Positions 45,773-53,832 of a stretch of 64,000 nucleotides of DNA are shown piece by piece. A program made the translations under genes and the position numbers. The stretch is from Sphingomonas sp. NFR04 (GTDB lineage Bacteria > Pseudomonadota > Alphaproteobacteria > Sphingomonadales > Sphingomonadaceae). How positions within the stretch are numbered: the first letter of the stretch is position 1; each line of letters opens with the position of its first letter. A model generated the notes under the pieces. It made no database searches. It saw nothing but the letters and a program-made list of their open reading frames with translations, and was not told the DNA's origin. Location of the stretch: positions 682,001 through 746,000 of the forward strand of contig NZ_FORV01000001.1 of assembly GCF_900114095.1 (NCBI RefSeq). The letters run 5' to 3'.

Positions 45773-47158
45773 GTGGCGACCAAAGGCGTCGGTCCGAATG
45801 CAGGGCCGATCAGCATCACCGACGTGTTCACCATCGGCATCGGGCCGTCGAGCTCGCATACCGTGGGACCGATGCGCGCCGCGCGCGACTTCGCGGCCTG
45901 GGTGGTGGCGGACGGCCGCGCCGTCACCAAGCTGTGCTGCGAGCTGTTCGGATCGCTGGCGCTGACCGGCCGGGGCCATGCCACCGATCGCGCGGTGGTG
46001 CTGGGGCTGGCGGGCGAGCGACCCGACGGCGTCGATCCCGATGCGGTGGAGCCGATGCTGGCGCAGATCGCCGCCGAGCGCCGCATCCTGCTGAACGGCA
46101 CCGCCTCGGTCGGCTTCGATCCCGAGGCCGACCTCAAGTTTCGCAAGCGCCAGTTCCTCCCCGGTCACCCCAACGGCATGAAGCTGCGCGCCACGCTGGT
46201 CGACGGGGCGGTGCTGGAGCGGACCTATTATTCGGTCGGCGGCGGCGCGATCCGGCGCGAGGGCGAGGAAGCCGCGGCAGGCCTCTCCGCCGGCACCAAC
46301 CATCCCTTCGCCAGCGCGCGCGAGATGCTGGAGCGCTGCGACGAACTCGGGCTCGATATCGCCGGGCTGATGCTCGCCAACGAGCGCGGTTGGCGGGGCG
46401 ATGCCGAGACGCTCGCCTTTGTCGACGGCATCCACGATGCGATGAACGCCTGCATGGATCGCGGCATGGCGCAGGACGGCATCCTGCCCGGCGGCCTGGA
46501 GGTCCCCCGCCGCGCGCGCAAGCTCCACCAGAAACTGATCGCGCGCGGTCCCCGGGTCGAGCCCGCCTCGGTGCTCGAATGGGTGAGCCTCTGGGCACTG
46601 GCGGTGAACGAGGAGAATGCCGCCGGCGGCCGCGTCGTCACCGCCCCTACCAACGGCGCGGCGGGCGTGATCCCGGCGGTGCTGCGCTATTACGAGTGCT
46701 TCGTCGGCAACGCGACGAGGGACGGCGCCCGCCGCCTGCTGCTCACCGCCGCCGCGATTGGCATTCTCTACAAGCGCCAGGCCTCGATCTCGGCGGCCGA
46801 GATGGGCTGCCAGGGCGAAGTGGGCGTCGCCTGCTCGATGGCGGCGGCGGGGCTCGCCGCGGCGCTCGGCGGCAGCAACGCGCAGATCGAGAACGCCGCC
46901 GAGATCGGCATGGAGCATAATCTCGGCCTCACCTGCGATCCGATCGGCGGGCTGGTGCAGATCCCCTGCATCGAGCGCAACACGATGGGCGCGGTGAAGG
47001 CGATCAACGCCGCGATGCTCGCGCTCCACGGCGACGGCACGCACAAGGTGTCGCTCGACGCGGTGATCGAGACGATGCGCCAGACCGGCCTCGACATGCG
47101 CTCCAAGTACAAGGAAACGAGCCTCGGCGGCCTGGCGGTCAACGTCGTCGAGTGTTGA
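45773..47158 (+). CDS. sdaA: L-serine dehydratase (L-serine ammonia-lyase), iron-sulfur type
   Basis: Converts L-serine to pyruvate and ammonia using a [4Fe-4S] cluster. 461 residues, single-chain form. N-terminal [16 protein letters not shown] and the cluster cysteines in [16 protein letters not shown]; also [20 protein letters not shown] start with AGGAGA 9 bases before, directly behind a tandem glycine riboswitch. Regulation by glycine links it to serine-glycine one-carbon metabolism. Confidence 0.94.
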   Translation: MATKGVGPNAGPISITDVFTIGIGPSSSHTVGPMRAARDFAAWVVADGRAVTKLCCELFGSLALTGRGHATDRAVVLGLAGERPDGVDPDAVEPMLAQIAAERRILLNGTASVGFDPEADLKFRKRQFLPGHPNGMKLRATLVDGAVLERTYYSVGGGAIRREGEEAAAGLSAGTNHPFASAREMLERCDELGLDIAGLMLANERGWRGDAETLAFVDGIHDAMNACMDRGMAQDGILPGGLEVPRRARKLHQKLIARGPRVEPASVLEWVSLWALAVNEENAAGGRVVTAPTNGAAGVIPAVLRYYECFVGNATRDGARRLLLTAAAIGILYKRQASISAAEMGCQGEVGVACSMAAAGLAAALGGSNAQIENAAEIGMEHNLGLTCDPIGGLVQIPCIERNTMGAVKAINAAMLALHGDGTHKVSLDAVIETMRQTGLDMRSKYKETSLGGLAVNVVEC

Positions 47159-47206
47159 GACGCGGGCGCCGTGATGGCACGGCTCCCGATAGAAACCCCG
47201 CACCAT

Positions 47207-47323
47207 CCCTCCAACATCCGTCATCCCCGCGAAGGCGGGGATCCATTGGCGCTGATGCCGCGGTTCCTTCCCCCAGCGCACAGGGCAATGGATTCCCGCT
47301 TTCGCGGGAATGACGGTGGAGGG
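47207..47323. repeat. Extragenic inverted repeat (REP-like)
   Basis: Outer arms CCCTCCA...CCGTCAT and ATGACGGTGGAGGG, inner arms CATCCCCGCGAAGGCGGGGAT-type and ATTCCCGCTTTCGCGGGAAT-type, each a hairpin by itself, around a 36-base centre. The CCGTCATTCCCGC...GCGGGAATGACGG pattern is a widely seen extragenic element in GC-rich proteobacteria. Possibly also ends transcription. Confidence 0.75.
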
Positions 47324-47363
47324 GCTGGGGAGGTCGGAAAGCCAGTCCGTCCTCCCTCCGCAC

Positions 47364-48674
47364 TTACGGCTGGGCGGGCTTGAACTCGAAGTTCATCCCC
47401 GAGATGCGGCTGGGCTGGAAGCCCTTCCAGATCGTCGAGGCCGGCGCGCCGGGGCTGAACCCGGCATAGCGGCCGCCGGGCGCGCCCTGCCATTTGCCGT
47501 CGTTCGAGTTCGGCACCAGTCCGTCGATATAGGCCGCCTTGGCCTCCTCGCCCTTCACATAGCGGTCGAGAAAGGCGGTGATGAAATGCGCCTGCACCGC
47601 CATCAGCCGGTCCTTGCGCCACACCGCGTCCTCGAACCAGTCGAGGTCCCAGAAGCTCTCGCGCATCGCGGGCGGGGCGCCGATCAGCGCGATGCTGTGC
47701 GCCGCCTCGCGGAAGGTGAGCAGGTAGCGCGGCGCATGGACTTCCTGGTCGAACAGCGTGCGCACGCCGGGATCATAGCCGACGACATGGTCCTGGCTGC
47801 CGACGATGAACAGCGTCGGCGCGCGGATCGCGGCCACGCCGGGCGCGGCCCAGAGCGGGGTGCCGTAGAGGTTGCTGGCAGGCGAGATCGCCACCACCGC
47901 TTTGAGGTTGGCGACCTTGAGCGTCTCCGCCTTCTCCGCCCCCGCCACATAAGGGGCCAGCGCACCGCGGGTCGCAGCCGCCACCGCGGGGTCGAGCGGC
48001 GCCCCGGCGGCGGTGAGCACGCCGTAGCCGCCCATCGAATAGCCGATCAGCGCGGTGCTGGCGGCATCGGCCGCCGCGAACACCCCCTGCCCGGCCCGCG
48101 CCCGGCGCTGTGCCTCGGCGGCGACGAAGGCGATGTCGAGCGGGCGGCTGGTCAGCGGGCCGGCACGGGCGGCGGGCGTGCGGATGGTGATCGACGGATC
48201 GCGAAACGCGGGCGCGACCACGACATAGCCCTTGCTCGCCAGATTCTCGCCGAGCCACGAGAGCACCTCGGGGGTGTTGCTGTAGCCATGGGCGAGGATC
48301 ACCAGCGGGAAACGCCCCTTGGCCGCCGCCGCGCCGGGCGTGGCGAGCCCCGGCACCTCGAACGGCACGTCGCTGCCCTTCTCGCCCGGCAGCGCGGTGC
48401 GATAGCGGGTGCCCGCCCCCTTCGCCGCGGCGGGATACCAGAGCTTGATCGGGATGTGCCGGTCGACGATCGCCGGCTTGTCGTCACCCTGCAGCGGATC
48501 GGCCCGCCCCGCTTCCACGAACTCGATATCGGCGACGCCGATGCCGTAGCTGCCGAGTGCGGCCAGCTCCGGCGCGTCGACGCTGGGCTTGGCGGGCGCC
48601 TGCTGCGCCTGGCCCTCGAACGCAAAAATCGCGGCTGCGCATGCTGCGGCCGCGATTCCGATTTTGCCGATCAT
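47364..48674 (-). CDS. Secreted alpha/beta hydrolase (PAF-acetylhydrolase/dienelactone-hydrolase-like)
   Basis: 436 residues with a signal peptide (~1-25, ...FEGQAQ). Alpha/beta-hydrolase core: oxyanion region LAHGYSN, nucleophile elbow GYSMGG, acid near FIVGSQDHVVG, and His in FREAAHSIAL. Probably a periplasmic or extracellular esterase or lipase with an unknown ester substrate. Start at 48674 with GGAG 5 bases before. It lies 59 bases behind a TonB receptor on the same strand and may be read through from it. Confidence 0.85.
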   Translation of the reverse strand: MIGKIGIAAAACAAAIFAFEGQAQQAPAKPSVDAPELAALGSYGIGVADIEFVEAGRADPLQGDDKPAIVDRHIPIKLWYPAAAKGAGTRYRTALPGEKGSDVPFEVPGLATPGAAAAKGRFPLVILAHGYSNTPEVLSWLGENLASKGYVVVAPAFRDPSITIRTPAARAGPLTSRPLDIAFVAAEAQRRARAGQGVFAAADAASTALIGYSMGGYGVLTAAGAPLDPAVAAATRGALAPYVAGAEKAETLKVANLKAVVAISPASNLYGTPLWAAPGVAAIRAPTLFIVGSQDHVVGYDPGVRTLFDQEVHAPRYLLTFREAAHSIALIGAPPAMRESFWDLDWFEDAVWRKDRLMAVQAHFITAFLDRYVKGEEAKAAYIDGLVPNSNDGKWQGAPGGRYAGFSPGAPASTIWKGFQPSRISGMNFEFKPAQP

Positions 48675-48733
48675 CCGGTCTCCTCTCCTGATGGAGAGGG
48701 CGGAGGCATCGCCCCCGCCCTCCCGTGTCTGCA

Positions 48734-51025
48734 TCAGTAATTTACACCGAAGCGCAGGCCTGCATAGCGACGGAAATCGCGCGGCAGGACCGACTGGGTG
48801 GCGATGGTGGTGCCGGCAGGGCCGAAATTGCCGCCCGAGTTCACCAGCGCCGGGAAATACTGCTTGTCGAACAGGTTGTTGACGAACAGCGTCGCTTCCC
48901 AGCGGCGGCTATGCTCGCGCACGCCGACGCTGAGGTTGAAGATGCTGAAGGCCGGCTGGAACGTCTCCGGATCGCGCGCCGCATAATAGACGCTGGTCTG
49001 GTATTGCCAGCTGCCGACGACGACGCCGTTCAGCTTCTCGGTGAGCGCCGGGGTATAGTCGAACGACATCGAGCCCTTCCACTCCGGCGCCTGCACCGCG
49101 CGGGTGCCGGTAAGCACCTGATACTTCAGCTTCCCTTGCGGGATGCAGCCCTGGGCGAGCGTTTGCTGGGTATAGCAAGGTGCTGCCGGCCAGGAGGTGT
49201 AGGTTGCATCGAGATAGGTGAGCCCGCCGTTGATCGTCAGGTCCCGCATCACGCGCGCCGCCGCCTCGAACTCGAGACCCTGCGTCTTCATTTTGCCGAC
49301 ATTGGTAAGACGGAAGTTGGAGGTACCGTCCGCCAGCGGCTCGATCGTCTGCGCCTGCAGATCGGTGTACTCGGTGTTGAAGTAGGTGACGTTGAAGGTC
49401 AGGTGCCGGTCGAAGAACTGGGTACGGAGGCCGAATTCCCAATCCTTCGAGGTTTCCGGACGGATCGGACCGCCGTCGGCGCGGTTCTGGTCGAAGCCGC
49501 TGCTGATGTCGTAGGTCTGGCCCTTATAGCCGGTGGCGTAGCTGCCGAACGCGAGGATGTCGCGCGTCGCCTGCCAGTTCAGCCCCAGCCGATAGGTGGT
49601 GGCGTTGTCGCTGGCATGGCCGCCATAGTTGGTGGCGAGCAGCTTGTCGTTGAAGGTGTACTCCACCCGCTCGTTCTGCGCGCGGCCGCCGACGGTGGCG
49701 GTCAGGTGCTTGACGAACTCCCAGTCGATCTGGCCGAACGCGGCGATCTGGCGCGAGCCCGAGGTCGCCGACCAGCTGCGCACCGAAGTGGCGGGGCCGC
49801 GATAGAAGCGGCGCTCGAACGCGGCGTCGGCGAAGTAGACGCCCAACGCGTAGCGGAACGCGTCCTCGCCCGGCGAGAGCAGGCGAATTTCCTGGGTGAA
49901 GAGGCGCGACTGGAAGCGGCCATCCTGGATGTTGCGGCCGACCGCGCCCGGGGCGACGGTATCGTCCTGGTCGATATAGTCGTTCATGTGGAACTTGTCG
50001 TACGACGTCAGCCCCAGCACCTGCATCTTGCCGATGTTGATGTCGCTGCGCAGGATGCCGCCGCCGCCGGCGAACTTGGTGCCCGCGCGATCATTGTTGG
50101 CGATCTTCTGGTTGTCCGGATCGATGTTGATCCCCGGCAGCACCACGTCGGTGGTCAGGCCCGGCCGGTTGAGCAGCGTCACGCCCGGCGTCATGCGAAT
50201 GAACGGGCGGCCGAAATCGGTCTTGCCGTCCACATAATTGCCGGAGAGCGTGAAGGTCGCGTCGGGCGTCGCCTTCCACTTCAGCTTGGCGCGAGTGTTC
50301 AGCGTCTCGCGGCCGTTGACGCGCTTGTTGTCGAACACGTTGAGGACGTTGCCGTCCCAGTTCGAATAGCTCGCCGAGACGACATAGCCGAGAGTGTCGT
50401 TGATCGGACCGGTGACGCTGAAATTCCCGCTATATTCGCGGTCGTCGGTCGCCAGCACATTGGCCTTCACATGGAAGTCCTTGGTCGGCTGGGTGGTCAT
50501 GATCTTGATCAGGCCGGCCGAGGCCGCCTTGCCGTACAGCGTGCTCTGGGGCCCGCGCAGCACTTCGATCATCGCCACGTCGGGCAGGTCGGAGAAGGCA
50601 CGCGCCTGGAAGGCGAGCGGCACGCCGTCGACCGTCACCGCCACCGAGGATTCGACGCCGATCGCATAGGCGAAGGTGCCGATGCCGCGCAGCGAGACAT
50701 TGGCGTTGACCGGGTTTTCCGAGGGGCGGATCACCAGCGAGGGCGAAACCTTGCCGAGATCCTGGAAGTGGCGGACGCCCTGCGCCTCGAGATCGGCGGG
50801 CGTCACCACCTGCACCGCGAGGGGCACGTTCTGGATGTTCTCGAACCGCTTCTGCGCGGTCGTCGTGACGATGATCTCGCCATCATCCTGCCCGGCCGCC
50901 GGCGCGGCCTGGGCGGGTGCCCCCGCACCCTTGTCAGCGTCCTCGGGCGTCGCAGCATAGGCGCTGCCGGCGAGGAACGTGGCGGCCAGCGCGACGGCGC
51001 GTGCCGAGAATGGGAAACCCCTCAT
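48734..51025 (-). CDS. TonB-dependent receptor, third of a tandem triplet
   Basis: 763 residues: signal peptide (~1-24), TonB-box area IIVTTTAQKRFENIQNVPLA (from ~50), plug with VSLRGIGTFAYAIGVESSVAVTVDGVPLAFQARAF, and a barrel ending RFGVNY. It belongs to the same close family as the two upstream receptors (51276 and 53833); the plug domains are nearly identical, the barrel loops differ. The ligand is unknown. No strong terminator follows, and a hydrolase gene starts 59 bases later. Confidence 0.93.
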   Translation of the reverse strand: MRGFPFSARAVALAATFLAGSAYAATPEDADKGAGAPAQAAPAAGQDDGEIIVTTTAQKRFENIQNVPLAVQVVTPADLEAQGVRHFQDLGKVSPSLVIRPSENPVNANVSLRGIGTFAYAIGVESSVAVTVDGVPLAFQARAFSDLPDVAMIEVLRGPQSTLYGKAASAGLIKIMTTQPTKDFHVKANVLATDDREYSGNFSVTGPINDTLGYVVSASYSNWDGNVLNVFDNKRVNGRETLNTRAKLKWKATPDATFTLSGNYVDGKTDFGRPFIRMTPGVTLLNRPGLTTDVVLPGINIDPDNQKIANNDRAGTKFAGGGGILRSDINIGKMQVLGLTSYDKFHMNDYIDQDDTVAPGAVGRNIQDGRFQSRLFTQEIRLLSPGEDAFRYALGVYFADAAFERRFYRGPATSVRSWSATSGSRQIAAFGQIDWEFVKHLTATVGGRAQNERVEYTFNDKLLATNYGGHASDNATTYRLGLNWQATRDILAFGSYATGYKGQTYDISSGFDQNRADGGPIRPETSKDWEFGLRTQFFDRHLTFNVTYFNTEYTDLQAQTIEPLADGTSNFRLTNVGKMKTQGLEFEAAARVMRDLTINGGLTYLDATYTSWPAAPCYTQQTLAQGCIPQGKLKYQVLTGTRAVQAPEWKGSMSFDYTPALTEKLNGVVVGSWQYQTSVYYAARDPETFQPAFSIFNLSVGVREHSRRWEATLFVNNLFDKQYFPALVNSGGNFGPAGTTIATQSVLPRDFRRYAGLRFGVNY

Positions 51026-51118
51026 GAAACTTGAATCCCTTGCGTGATGCTATCGTTTGCCTCTCCCAAGCTGGAACGGCCGGCTGCGCGCGTGCGCGCC
51101 GACACTGACTTTGTGAGA

Positions 51119-51179
51119 ATTATAGGATAAGTGTTGTGGCCAGACCGGAAAATTACCCGAAAATGTTTGTGGTCTAGCC
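51119..51179 (-). promoter_or_regulatory. Promoter and dyad for receptor at 48734
   Basis: Minus-strand -10 TATAAT at 51124-51119 in the context TCCTATAATTCTCA. Upstream, GGCCAGACC (51138-51146) and GGTCTAGCC (51171-51179) form an inverted repeat with one mismatch. The -10 context CCTA is shared with the other two receptor promoters. Confidence 0.5.
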
Positions 51180-51210
51180 TGTTTGCGCAGGGTACGCGCC
51201 CGCGCTTCAC

Positions 51211-51245
51211 CAAACGAAAAGGGGCGGAAGCATCGCCTCCGCCCC
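51211..51245 (-). terminator. Terminator of the receptor at 51276
   Basis: Minus-strand hairpin, arms GGGGCGGA and TCCGCCCC (51221-51228, 51238-51245), followed by TTTTCGTTT. Its stem and loop resemble the terminator at 53776 and the decayed hairpin near 48700. Confidence 0.75.
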
Positions 51246-51275
51246 TCCCCGGGTTCCGTTCGCAGGGCGAAGGGA

Positions 51276-53570
51276 TCAGTAGTTGAGCCCGAAGCGGACG
51301 CCCGCATAGCGGCGGAAGTCGCGCGCCAGCAGCGCCTGGGTAGCGATGACGTTCGACGCATTCGCCCCGGCGCTCATGAAGTTCGACGAGGTGTTCACCA
51401 GCGACTGGAAATACTGCTTGTCGAACAGGTTGTTGACGAACAGCGTCGCTTCCCAGCGGCGCTTGTGATCGCGCACGCCGACGCTGACGTTGAAGATGCT
51501 GTAGGCCGGCTGGAAGGTCTCCGGATCGTGCGCCACATAATAGACGCTCGACTGATACTGCCAGCTGCCCTGGAACACGCCGGTCAGCTTCTCGGTCAGC
51601 GCGGGTGCATATTCGATGCTCGCGTTGCTCTTCCACTCGGGCGCCTGGATCGCACGGGTGCCGGTCAGGTTCTGGAACGCCGGCTTGCCCGGGTTGCAGC
51701 CCTGCGCCTGGGTCTGCAGCGGATAGCATTGCGCCGCAGGGAACGAGGTGTAGGTGGCGTCGAGATAGGTCGCCGCACCGCTGATCGTCAGATCATGGGT
51801 GACGCGCGCGGCGCTCTCGAACTCCAGGCCCTTGGTGTTCATGCCGCCCACGTTCGTCAGGCGATAGTTGCTGGAGCCGTTGACCGTCTCGATCGACTGC
51901 GCCTGCAGGTCCTTGTAGTTGGTGTCGAAATAGGTGACGTTGAACGTCATCCGGCGCCCGAAGAACTGGGTGCGGACGCCGAACTCCTTGTCCTTCGACG
52001 TCTCCGGCCGGATCGGGCCGGCATCGGCACGCGCCTGGTTGAAGTTGCTGGTCAGATCGTAGGTCTGGCCCTTGTAGCCGGTGGCGTAGCTGCCGAAGAG
52101 CATCACGTCGCGGGTCGCCTGATATTGCAGGCCGAGGCGATAGGTGGTGGCATTGTCGCTGGCATGGCCTGCCCAGCTGCCGTTCGCATTGTTGTCACGG
52201 AAGGTGTACTTCACCCGCTCGTTCTGCGCGCGGCCGCCGACGGTGGCGGTCAGGTTCTTCACGAACTCCCAGTCGATCTGGCCGAACGCGGCAACCTGGC
52301 GCGAGCCCGAGGTGGCGTACCAGTTCTGCTGCGCGAACATCGGCCCGCGCATGAACGGACGCCGGAAACCGGTATTGGCGTAGTAGAGGCCCAGCGCGTA
52401 GCGGAACGCATCGGTGCCCGGCGACAGCAGGCGGATTTCCTGCGTGAACAGCCGCGACTTGAACGCGCCGACCTGGATGTTGCGGCCATACGGACCGGGC
52501 GCGGCAGTGTCGTCATGGTCGATATAATCGTCCATGCGGAACTTGTCGTAGGAGGTCAGGCCCAGCACCTGCATCTTGCCGACATTGACGTCGGTGCGCA
52601 GCATGCTGCCCCAGCCCCAGTACTTGGTGCCGGCGCGATCGTTGTTCGCAACCTTCTGGTTCAGCGGGCTGATGGTGATGCCCGGCAGCACGACATCGGC
52701 GGTCAGGCCGGCCTGGCCGCGCAGCAGCGCGCCCGGCGCCATGCGGATGAACGGACGACCGACGGTGGTGTTGCCGTTGAGGTAATTGGCCGAGGCGGTG
52801 AAGACGACGTCCGGGCTCGCCTTCCACTTCAGCTTGCCGCGGGTGCTCAGCGTTTCGCGGCCGTTGACGTCCTTGCCGTCGACCACGTTGCGGACATTGC
52901 CGGCCCAGTTGGAATAGCTGGCCGAGAAGACATAGCCGAGCGTCTCGCTGATCGGGCCGGTGACGCTGAAATTGCCGCCATATTCGTTATCGTCGGTGAC
53001 CGTCGCATTGGCCTTGACGTGGAAGTCGCTGGTCGGCTGGGTGGTCATGATCTTGATCAGGCCGGCCGAGGCGGCCTTGCCGTACAGCGTGCTCTGCGGC
53101 CCGCGCAGCACTTCGATCATCGCCACGTCGGGCAGATCGGTGAAGGCGCGTGCCTGAAAGGCGAGCGGCACGCCGTCCACGGTCACCGCAACCGAGGATT
53201 CGACGCCGATGCCGAACGCATAGGTGCCGACGCCGCGCAGCGAGACGTTCGAGTTGACCGGGTTCTCGGCGGTGCGGATCACCAGCGACGGCGCGACCTT
53301 GCCGAGATCCTGGAAGTGGCGGACGCCCTGCGCCTCGAGCTGGGCGGGCGTGACGACCTGCACCGCGAGCGGCACGTTCTGGATATTCTCAAAGCGCTTC
53401 TGCGCGGTCGTCGTGACGATGATCTCGCCGTCGTCCTTCACCGGCGCCGCGGCCTGGGCCGGCGCGGCCGCCGGATCACGATGCTCTTCCGCCGACTTCG
53501 CGTGTGCTGCGCTGCCGATAAACGATGCGGCGAGCGCAAGCGTGCACAGCGGAAACTGGTAACCCCTCAT
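51276..53570 (-). CDS. TonB-dependent receptor, second of the tandem triplet
   Basis: 764 residues. Signal peptide (~1-24), TonB-box area IIVTTTAQKRFENIQNVPLA, plug domain (VSLRGVGTYAFGIGVESS...), long barrel ending RFGLNY. Closely similar in protein and DNA to the neighbour at 53833. Own promoter region and terminator, so it is a separate transcription unit. Ligand unknown; AAGGGG is the ribosome site. Confidence 0.93.
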   Translation of the reverse strand: MRGYQFPLCTLALAASFIGSAAHAKSAEEHRDPAAAPAQAAAPVKDDGEIIVTTTAQKRFENIQNVPLAVQVVTPAQLEAQGVRHFQDLGKVAPSLVIRTAENPVNSNVSLRGVGTYAFGIGVESSVAVTVDGVPLAFQARAFTDLPDVAMIEVLRGPQSTLYGKAASAGLIKIMTTQPTSDFHVKANATVTDDNEYGGNFSVTGPISETLGYVFSASYSNWAGNVRNVVDGKDVNGRETLSTRGKLKWKASPDVVFTASANYLNGNTTVGRPFIRMAPGALLRGQAGLTADVVLPGITISPLNQKVANNDRAGTKYWGWGSMLRTDVNVGKMQVLGLTSYDKFRMDDYIDHDDTAAPGPYGRNIQVGAFKSRLFTQEIRLLSPGTDAFRYALGLYYANTGFRRPFMRGPMFAQQNWYATSGSRQVAAFGQIDWEFVKNLTATVGGRAQNERVKYTFRDNNANGSWAGHASDNATTYRLGLQYQATRDVMLFGSYATGYKGQTYDLTSNFNQARADAGPIRPETSKDKEFGVRTQFFGRRMTFNVTYFDTNYKDLQAQSIETVNGSSNYRLTNVGGMNTKGLEFESAARVTHDLTISGAATYLDATYTSFPAAQCYPLQTQAQGCNPGKPAFQNLTGTRAIQAPEWKSNASIEYAPALTEKLTGVFQGSWQYQSSVYYVAHDPETFQPAYSIFNVSVGVRDHKRRWEATLFVNNLFDKQYFQSLVNTSSNFMSAGANASNVIATQALLARDFRRYAGVRFGLNY

Positions 53571-53657
53571 GTATCATGCCCCTTTAGAAGGTGAACCTCA
53601 TCCCTCCTCTCCCCCACGCCGGTATACGCTCTGGCCACCGGTCGCTCTGTCCTGACA

Positions 53658-53700
53658 ATTGTAGGACCAGCGCGAGAATTCCCAAATTTGGTTGGGAATT
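53658..53700 (-). promoter_or_regulatory. Promoter and perfect dyad for receptor at 51276
   Basis: Minus-strand -10 TACAAT (53663-53658) in TCCTACAATTGTCA. An inverted repeat AATTCCCAA-N6-TTGGGAATT (53677-53700, perfect 9-base arms) covers the -35 region and is a strong operator candidate. Confidence 0.6.
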
Positions 53701-53775
53701 ATCCCGGACCTTTGCCAACATCGAAAGCTCATGTTGCTTCAAAGCCACAATTGAGCAAACGATTGCATTTGGGCG

Positions 53776-53806
53776 TAAAAAAGGGCGGAAGCAACGCTTC
53801 CGCCCT
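53776..53806 (-). terminator. Terminator of the receptor at 53833
   Basis: Perfect 11-base arms AGGGCGGAAGC (53782-53792) and complement (53796-53806), followed on the minus strand by TTTTTT. Confidence 0.85.
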
Positions 53807-53832
53807 CGACTAGCACCTGGCGAAAAGAATGA

